This document shows, one piece after another, positions 5,817-10,541 of a DNA stretch of 10,541 nt. Origin of the DNA: H111-94 sp034436045 (GTDB lineage Bacteria; Chloroflexota; Ktedonobacteria; Ktedonobacterales; Ktedonobacteraceae); contig DAOTVZ010000248.1 of assembly GCA_034436045.1 (NCBI GenBank), positions 1-10,541 on the forward strand, read 5' to 3'. Every line of letters begins with the position of its first letter. The first letter of the stretch is position 1. The notes beneath the pieces are model-generated. The model saw only the letters and a list, made by a program, of their open reading frames with translations. It did not search any database and had not been told where the DNA came from. The position numbers and the translations under genes were made by a program.

Positions 5817-7362
5817 GCGGACGGTTTTTGCTGGGCAGGCGCAGGGGCATGGGGCCGCTCGTCGTGTACGCGATGGGCTGAGGCGTGAGTATCTGCGAGA
5901 GCGGCATGGTACGTGCCTGCTGAATGGGAATGTATTCCAGCGCAATATTGCCGATAGTTATGGTGTCGCCAGTGTGCAACATGCGTGGATGCGTTAGGAG
6001 TTCGCCGTTGACCCTGGTGCCGTTGCGGCTGGACATATCCTGCACGTAATCGCCATCTGGCTGGCGTGAGAATTGCACATGCCGACGTGAGATGGAGGCA
6101 TCTTCGATCACGATGTCGCTTTCAATGCCGCGTCCTACCGTGATAACTGCGCGCTCCAGCAGGAAGATGTGTCCGGCCAGTGTGCCGCCACGAATGTAGA
6201 TTGCACCATCGGGGGCGGATAGCGGCGCGGGCGGTGTGACATGCGCGATCTCCGCCGTTTCTTGCCAGTGGCGTTGCGTAACGCCATCGAAATCAGAGGT
6301 AGGCAGCTTGCGAGGCGACAAGGTAGTATGTGGGGGCGGCGTCTGCGCCACTTGCTGGTCGGCCAGAGTCAGATGCATAGGCAGAGGTGAAAAAGGCTGT
6401 GTCAGCGGCGTCTTCATCTCTAGCTGCCTGTCGTTTGTATGAAAGGCGCTCAGGCGGGTACTGGTTGGCTGCTGACCTTTCTGCCGTTCCTCTAAGGGTA
6501 CCGTTGGTGGCAATGCGGCATTTTTGGCCGATTGCAGTTCTTGTGCCGAGTGCCAGATGTGGTGGGCGAGCGGATCGCTCAATTCCAGGGGGGGTTGATC
6601 ATGTTCCGCTAATGTGAAGAGGAAGCGATGCGAGCCAATATCGATCACGTCGTTGCTAGAAAGTTGCGTGGAGCCGAAAATACGCCGTCCGTTAATGAGG
6701 ACGCCGTTCATGCTGTCGCAATCCGTCACATAGACATGGCCCTGATCCCAGGCTATTTCGGCGTGATGGCGCGAGGCCAGTTCATCATCCAACCAGATGT
6801 CGTTGTTTTCATCGCGCCCAATGGTTATGATGTTGCGCGTGAGGGCAAGGCGTTGACCTTGAAAGCGTCCGCCGCGATATTCAAGCCAGCCCCAGGGCGT
6901 GTCCTCGCCAAAGACGAAAGAAATGGGCATGCCGGGCCGGTGACGTGGCGGATGCGGTATGCCCGTAGCGTTGATCTGTGTGCTGCGCTTCTTCTGGCTC
7001 GGTATGCGCACAGAGGTTATGCTGGTGCGTGGTTCTGCAAAGATGCAGTAGATGCTGGTAATGCCGACAGGAATAATCAAGCCACAGAGGGCAACGTAGA
7101 ACAGTAGGAATTGCACTTCTAACATACTGGTGGTGGCCTGTTCGACATCGAAGCGCAGTTCATACCAGACCAGCGCGGGCAAGAGTAGCAGTGCGGAGAG
7201 AACACAGACGACGATAGCCGCCGCAAGCTGGCGTGTGGTGCCACGACGCAGTACGGCAGTATAGAGGGCGTTAAATGTGATGGCGCTCATGCAGGCTACC
7301 AGACCGCAATAACAACCTGCATGAAACCAGATAGAGAAATCTATGGTACTCGTTGCTGCCAT
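5809..7362 (-). CDS. Membrane protein with two FHA domains
   Basis: From ATG 7362 the product has 517 residues. Three hydrophobic segments lie at about 11-37, 45-67 and 83-108. The first FHA domain (about 158-260) shows IGRDENNDIWL, SRHHAE (197-202), DSMNG (216-220) and NG 224-225. A Pro/Gln/Thr-rich linker (about 275-380) leads to the second FHA domain (about 385-480), with VGRGIESDIVI, SRRHVQF (425-431) and SSRNGTRVNG (444-453). FHA domains bind phosphothreonine peptides, and both here keep the Gly-Arg, Ser-x-x-His and Asn-Gly core. The protein probably holds FHA modules at the inner membrane face to recruit partners phosphorylated by Ser/Thr kinases; no kinase is in the window. An upstream ATG at 7413 would overlap the preceding gene by 38 bases, so ATG 7362, 13 bases after that gene's stop, was chosen. 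It is the second gene of a two-gene operon. Confidence 0.9.
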   Translation of the reverse strand: MAATSTIDFSIWFHAGCYCGLVACMSAITFNALYTAVLRRGTTRQLAAAIVVCVLSALLLLPALVWYELRFDVEQATTSMLEVQFLLFYVALCGLIIPVGITSIYCIFAEPRTSITSVRIPSQKKRSTQINATGIPHPPRHRPGMPISFVFGEDTPWGWLEYRGGRFQGQRLALTRNIITIGRDENNDIWLDDELASRHHAEIAWDQGHVYVTDCDSMNGVLINGRRIFGSTQLSSNDVIDIGSHRFLFTLAEHDQPPLELSDPLAHHIWHSAQELQSAKNAALPPTVPLEERQKGQQPTSTRLSAFHTNDRQLEMKTPLTQPFSPLPMHLTLADQQVAQTPPPHTTLSPRKLPTSDFDGVTQRHWQETAEIAHVTPPAPLSAPDGAIYIRGGTLAGHIFLLERAVITVGRGIESDIVIEDASISRRHVQFSRQPDGDYVQDMSSRNGTRVNGELLTHPRMLHTGDTITIGNIALEYIPIQQARTMPLSQILTPQPIAYTTSGPMPLRLPSKNRPLP

Positions 7363-7375
7363 CCTCTCTGCTCTT

Positions 7376-8473
7376 TTATTGCACAGACCCAAGCATAGGG
7401 CCGATGCCATCATGAAGGGCGTCTTTCACAGAGATCGTTGCGATAATCGTGTGTCGTGCCAGGTTTTGCGCGTAGAGTTTATCCGCCATCAGATTCGCGG
7501 AGTCGCCGGCCACACCATTGTTCAGGGCTACCGCGTCCCAGTAGGCAAAATGTTTGTCATCAGGTGTTGTTGCTACGCCCAGGAAGGCGTGGCCAGGAAT
7601 GAGAATGATTTCGGGATTCAGGCCGATACGCTCGACGGCTGAGGCCAGGAGCAAGGTCAGTTCGATACACATGCCACTGTGTTGCTGTAGCACTTCGCCG
7701 GGAAGCTTGATCTCTTCGCTCGCGTTTGTATTGCTGTTGTCGCCGGTAAAAGGGATTGTTGCCTGGACATAGCGCATCTTCTGCGCGAGGAGCGCATCAT
7801 AGATGGCGTCTACCTGATCAATCACCTGCTGCTGACCGGCATGATTATAGCCAATTAAGGCTGTCGGAGCAGGAGCTTTCTGGTTGTTCAAGTAATTGCT
7901 GGCGCTGGCGACCAGGCTGGCGATGCGTGTATCATTCGGCGTTACCCAGGCGGCAATGCGTGTCAAGTTACTTTTTGTCCAGAGCATCAGCCAGCGTGAG
8001 TGCAGGAGCAGGGGCAGGTCGTTCAGGTAGTAGGTGTGCGCGGCGCTGTCTGTTACCACCACATGCAGCATGGTGGTGTCTTCGCCGGTCAGGTTTTGCA
8101 GTGCCTGACCCTGCATAGGTGGGGTAAAGCCTGCCTTCTGCGTAAAATAAGATGCCTGCACCGATTGTGTCTGCATCTGGCTGAAGCCATTAATGGTGAC
8201 GCTGATGAACAGCGTCATCGGCTGTGTGCTGCTATATTCAACGGCGAACACGGGATAGTGCTGCGCCAGATAGGAAGGGTAAAACGCGCTATAGATGGCT
8301 TCTGGCGTGTCAACACAAATATGGACACTGCCCTGGCCCCCGCAGTAGCGTTGTTGCGCGATATGCGCCTGTTGATACTGTGTATATGCCTGTGTACCAC
8401 CGATGACATACACAGTGGAGAATACCAGGGACACGGCAAATATCGAAAACAGCAGTATGAATTTTTTGTTCAT
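7376..8473 (-). CDS. Membrane-anchored transglutaminase-like protein
   Basis: The product has 365 residues. Residues 5-25 form a hydrophobic segment after MNKK, either a signal peptide or an N-terminal anchor; most of the chain would lie outside the membrane. The middle (about 75-160) is beta-rich and unrecognised. Residues 215-315 match a transglutaminase-like fold: Cys269 in HSGMCIELTLLLASA, His295 in PGHAFLGV and Asp313 in YWDAVAL form the Cys-His-Asp triad in the expected order. Members act as proteases, peptide hydrolases or cross-linkers; the substrate here is unknown. Cys44 and Cys53 near the N-terminus might form a disulfide. The gene is followed after 13 bases by the double-FHA membrane protein, so the two are probably expressed together and may act at the same membrane. 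No strong ribosome binding site precedes the ATG. Confidence 0.85.
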   Translation of the reverse strand: MNKKFILLFSIFAVSLVFSTVYVIGGTQAYTQYQQAHIAQQRYCGGQGSVHICVDTPEAIYSAFYPSYLAQHYPVFAVEYSSTQPMTLFISVTINGFSQMQTQSVQASYFTQKAGFTPPMQGQALQNLTGEDTTMLHVVVTDSAAHTYYLNDLPLLLHSRWLMLWTKSNLTRIAAWVTPNDTRIASLVASASNYLNNQKAPAPTALIGYNHAGQQQVIDQVDAIYDALLAQKMRYVQATIPFTGDNSNTNASEEIKLPGEVLQQHSGMCIELTLLLASAVERIGLNPEIILIPGHAFLGVATTPDDKHFAYWDAVALNNGVAGDSANLMADKLYAQNLARHTIIATISVKDALHDGIGPMLGSVQ

Positions 8474-8676
8474 TTTGAAAAACTACGAGGCTTCTGCTCA
8501 GTACACAGTTACATGAGTCTCCAGATTCTACTTTCCCGCTTCATCTTCGTTTAACCAATCATAACATGCTATCGCGCGGCACACAAATGAGTGGGACTTG
8601 TGGGTAGTACGTTAATTTTTGGCAGCGGGCAGGGAGAGCACGAGGCATCATTTTTTTATGAATGACAGCAGGTGCA

Positions 8677-8702
8677 GCATCATATCATTATAGGGATGAT
8701 GC
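8677..8702. repeat. Inverted repeat in the gap between two minus-strand genes
   Basis: GCATCAT (8677-8683) and ATGATGC (8696-8702) pair around a 12-base loop; GTGC and GCAC further out can extend the stem. A further copy of AGGCATCAT at 8643-8651 could pair with ATGATGCCT at 8696-8704 instead. It lies just after the stop of the DUF6249-like gene. The neighbouring T7 run at 8651-8657 is on the wrong strand for a simple Rho-independent terminator of that gene. Otherwise nothing was recognised in 8474-8720. Confidence 0.4.
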
Positions 8703-8720
8703 CTTGCACTGCCCCTCTCA

Positions 8721-9164
8721 CTATCGCGGTTCCTTTCGCTCTCGCTTACGATGTTCTTGCAACGAACTGATGTTATTGTTCTCCTGCTTCTGCTCCTGTT
8801 CCTGGCTGACCCCGTTCGCGCTGCCCGCTTCCAGGTAGTAGCTGACGACCAGCGCGGCCCCAACGCTGAGCGGGATCAGTCCTGGCAGCAACCAGGGGCC
8901 AAGATGGAACGGCGTTGCGGTGAAAGCTGGGGGTAAGAGAAAGCCCAGCGGATAGAGGCCAATGGTCAGTGCCAGTCCCACCATGCCGGTAATCAATCCG
9001 GCACGTAGCAGGCCGCGATTGCCCCGGTTTGGTATTTGATGGGGGTGTATGCCACGCGCAATCAACGCCATACGCTCCTTGTGATGCAGGTAGCGCAGGA
9101 AGACGATGAAGCCAAAGAAAAAGGCCAGCGAAATCAAGAAAATGACTGCAATGTTTGAGAACAT
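8721..9164 (-). CDS. Small three-helix membrane protein (DUF6249-like)
   Basis: The product has 147 residues with hydrophobic helices at about 5-23, 54-79 and 90-110. After the first helix comes LHHKERMALIARGIHP (26-41). This short basic motif, H-x-E-R-x-A-L-I-x-x-G, is typical of the uncharacterised DUF6249-type membrane proteins often found beside ECF sigma factors. The C-terminal 35 residues are hydrophilic and rich in Gln, Glu, Lys and Arg (QEQEQKQENNN), probably a disordered cytoplasmic tail. The start is supported by GAGG about 7 bases upstream. It is divergent from the sigma factor gene with 114 bases between the starts, suggesting shared control. Its function is not known; a role in the sigma factor's stress response is inference from position. 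The family name is from memory of the motif. Confidence 0.75.
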   Translation of the reverse strand: MFSNIAVIFLISLAFFFGFIVFLRYLHHKERMALIARGIHPHQIPNRGNRGLLRAGLITGMVGLALTIGLYPLGFLLPPAFTATPFHLGPWLLPGLIPLSVGAALVVSYYLEAGSANGVSQEQEQKQENNNISSLQEHRKRERKEPR

Positions 9165-9217
9165 GGGTCTACCTCGTTCAATCTATCGACCGTATATGGT
9201 ATGATATAAGAAATGTG

Positions 9218-9251
9218 CAGAATGTTTCGCACACAAACGCGAAACATTCTG
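9218..9251. promoter_or_regulatory. 13-bp-arm palindrome between divergent genes
   Basis: CAGAATGTTTCGC (9218-9230) and GCGAAACATTCTG (9239-9251) are perfect complements around the 8-base loop ACACAAAC. The site lies 27 bases before the sigma factor start and 53 bases from the divergent start. Just upstream is a TATGAT hexamer (9200-9205) that could be a -10 box reading right, placing the palindrome in the leader. It may be an operator for a dimeric regulator or a hairpin in the sigma factor mRNA. There is no T-run after it. Confidence 0.6.
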
Positions 9252-9278
9252 TGCCTGGCGCGGCTCTAAAAGTAAAGA

Positions 9279-9932
9279 ATGAGTGAGTATCTCTTGCAGC
9301 CACCACACAGTATCGGGTTGTCATTACCCAACCTCGCTGCTCATAGTATCGATCAAGATGAGATCGCATTAGTCGCGGCCAGTCGGAAGGGCGACCAGGA
9401 TGCTTTCGCTCGTTTAGTGCAGTTGCATCAACGGCGCGTTTTTAATCTCGTCTATCGTATGCTACAGGATTACGAGGAAGCCAGCGAAGTCACGCAAGAG
9501 GCGTTTTTCGCAGCATGGCAGGGTCTGCCGTCGTTTCGCGGTGATGCGCGCTTCTCCACGTGGCTGTATCGGATTGCCTATAACTGTTGCCTCAAGCAGT
9601 TAGAGGTGCGTAAGCGTGAACGCGCAGTACAGGTTGCCGTGCAGGCCGAGCAGACACTTGCTCATAGAAGCCTTGAGGAACGTGCCAGCGCGGAACTGGA
9701 TGCGCAAGATTGCCAGCAGTTTGTACGCTCACAGCTCTCAACACTTCCGGCTAAGTATCGTATCGTTCTAGTACTACGCCATCTTCAGGATATGACCTAT
9801 GAAGAGATCGCCGAGATTCTCTCCATGCCGGTCGGTACAATCAAAACTCATCTCTTTCGCGCTCGCAATCTGCTAAAAGAACGTCTGGAGGCTTTTGAGC
9901 GCGAATGGAATAATAGAACGAGAGGCGTTTGA
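9279..9932 (+). CDS. ECF-type RNA polymerase sigma factor
   Basis: The product has 217 residues. Sigma region 2 (about 43-112) shows FARLVQLHQRRVFNLVYRML, the core-binding and -10 segment DYEEASEVTQEAFFAAW (64-80), and FSTWLYRIAYN. Region 4 (about 150-203) has LPAKYRIVLVLRHLQDMTYE followed by the helix-turn-helix EIAEILSMPVGTIKTHLFRAR. Region 3 is absent, as in extracytoplasmic-function sigma factors. It would direct RNA polymerase to a small set of promoters when released from its anti-sigma partner. The stop codon overlaps the start of the anti-sigma gene (TGATG), so the pair is translationally coupled. The N-terminal 25 residues are not conserved sigma sequence, so a later start is possible; the ribosome binding site before 9279 is weak. 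Autoregulation is common for this class, but no self-recognised promoter was identified. Confidence 0.95.
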   Translation: MSEYLLQPPHSIGLSLPNLAAHSIDQDEIALVAASRKGDQDAFARLVQLHQRRVFNLVYRMLQDYEEASEVTQEAFFAAWQGLPSFRGDARFSTWLYRIAYNCCLKQLEVRKRERAVQVAVQAEQTLAHRSLEERASAELDAQDCQQFVRSQLSTLPAKYRIVLVLRHLQDMTYEEIAEILSMPVGTIKTHLFRARNLLKERLEAFEREWNNRTRGV

Positions 9933-10486
9933 TGCGCTGTGCGAAAGCAACCCGGCAGTTCCAATTATACCTTGACCACCAGCTTTCTCTCGACCAGATA
10001 CGCGAATTAGAGCTACATCTCGCTGTTTGCCCGCGTTGTCAGGAGGAATTCTTCTTGCAGGAAGAAGTGACCCATGCTCTGAACAGCATTACGCCTGTCG
10101 CGGAACCGCCTGACCTGACGATCAGTATTATGCGCCGTGTGGCTGCGCACCCGCGCCGTATGGAAGAGCGCAATTATCGCTTGCTCCAGCTCTCGCTACT
10201 GGAACTCTGTATCGCTATCTTCCTGGCCACCCTCACCACGTTTGCCATTATTATTGGCCAGCCACCGCTGCGCCAATCGCTGCCGTTTGCCGCCAGCCTG
10301 GATAATGCGTTGCTCTCGATCATGAATCTATTACATGGATTGCTTTCATCGGCGAACGGTACCACAGTGCTGCTCTTCTGGATCATCGGCACCTTCCTGG
10401 GTATCTGTATCACGCTGATGGTGGCCGGCAGCGAGATGCGCTCCACCTGGTATAAAGCGATGCTTGATCGCCTGTCGATGCTGTAA
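9932..10486 (+). CDS. Zinc-binding transmembrane anti-sigma factor
   Basis: The product has 184 residues from ATG 9932. AGAGG 9921-9925 lies 6 bases upstream, and the A of the ATG is the last base of the sigma stop. The N-terminal domain carries Cys3 and H29-x-x-x-C33-x-x-C36 (LHLAVCPRC), the zinc-finger anti-sigma (zf-HC2/ZAS) signature, which wraps around the sigma factor. Helices at about 84-109 and 145-166 place two membrane passes, with a short loop between them. The protein would hold the upstream sigma factor inactive at the membrane until a signal changes or removes it. The lack of a large external domain means that the signal may reach it from the cytosol or through the membrane. The alternative TTG start at 9929 adds one residue only. 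Confidence 0.92.
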   Translation: MRCAKATRQFQLYLDHQLSLDQIRELELHLAVCPRCQEEFFLQEEVTHALNSITPVAEPPDLTISIMRRVAAHPRRMEERNYRLLQLSLLELCIAIFLATLTTFAIIIGQPPLRQSLPFAASLDNALLSIMNLLHGLLSSANGTTVLLFWIIGTFLGICITLMVAGSEMRSTWYKAMLDRLSML

Positions 10487-10541
10487 GTCGGAAAAAATCT
10501 TTCCCCATAACGTTGTTATCATAATACAGAAACGTTTGATG

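Noticed and set aside
6628..7107. 159-codon + strand frame opposite the FHA gene
   Set aside because: It overlaps the first FHA domain in antisense and shows no independent support.
8000..8554. 184-codon + strand frame opposite the transglutaminase-like gene
   Set aside because: The minus-strand gene has a membrane segment and a full Cys-His-Asp triad; this frame has neither a ribosome binding site nor a domain.
10499..10541. Possible start of a further gene (ATG at 10539) with a promoter-like CATAAT at 10520
   Set aside because: The window ends at the ATG and no ribosome binding site is visible, so no gene can be supported.

Overview
The window looks like a piece of a large free-living bacterial genome, most likely from the Chloroflexota (Ktedonobacteria-like). 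This is inferred from the mix of an RHS/Hint polymorphic toxin locus, double-FHA membrane protein, transglutaminase-like exported protein and ECF sigma/anti-sigma pair. No rRNA or marker gene confirms it. No tRNA, rRNA or CRISPR array was seen.

Left part (1-5049) is an accessory toxin locus. It opens inside an RHS-repeat gene whose product has the RHS core signature, a hydrophobic Gly/Ala-rich region, an Ala/Thr/Glu linker, an intein-like pretoxin Hint domain (Cys1 ... His-Asn-Cys) and a C-terminal toxin tip that resembles an ADP-ribosyltransferase-type domain. The tip is AT-richer than the core and carries a one-base frameshift: the missing C-terminus is readable in another frame up to 1637. 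Two hairpin-forming sequences follow, one a perfect 40-bp palindrome. Next come two tandem, AT-rich, mutually homologous genes that I infer to be immunity genes. Then there is a 944-bp IS982-family element (3467-4410) with perfect 19-bp terminal inverted repeats and a dead transposase (in-frame stop, internal deletion removing the first catalytic Asp, and compensating frameshifts). Beyond it lies an orphan RHS core fragment that duplicates the sequence at the window's left edge but has no toxin tip. The layout is the one expected of an RHS locus shaped by tip exchange and decay.

Middle part (5050-8473) is stable-looking chromosome. A metallo-beta-lactamase-fold hydrolase on the + strand converges on a two-gene minus-strand operon: a membrane-anchored transglutaminase-like protein, then a protein with three membrane segments and two FHA domains. 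The convergent ends share an 11-bp inverted repeat that spans both stop codons.

Right part (8721-10541) is a regulatory cluster. A small three-helix membrane protein (DUF6249-like) is divergent from an ECF sigma factor gene, which is translationally coupled to a zinc-binding (HxxxCxxC) membrane anti-sigma factor gene. The divergent intergenic region holds a 13-bp-arm palindrome that may be an operator or leader hairpin.
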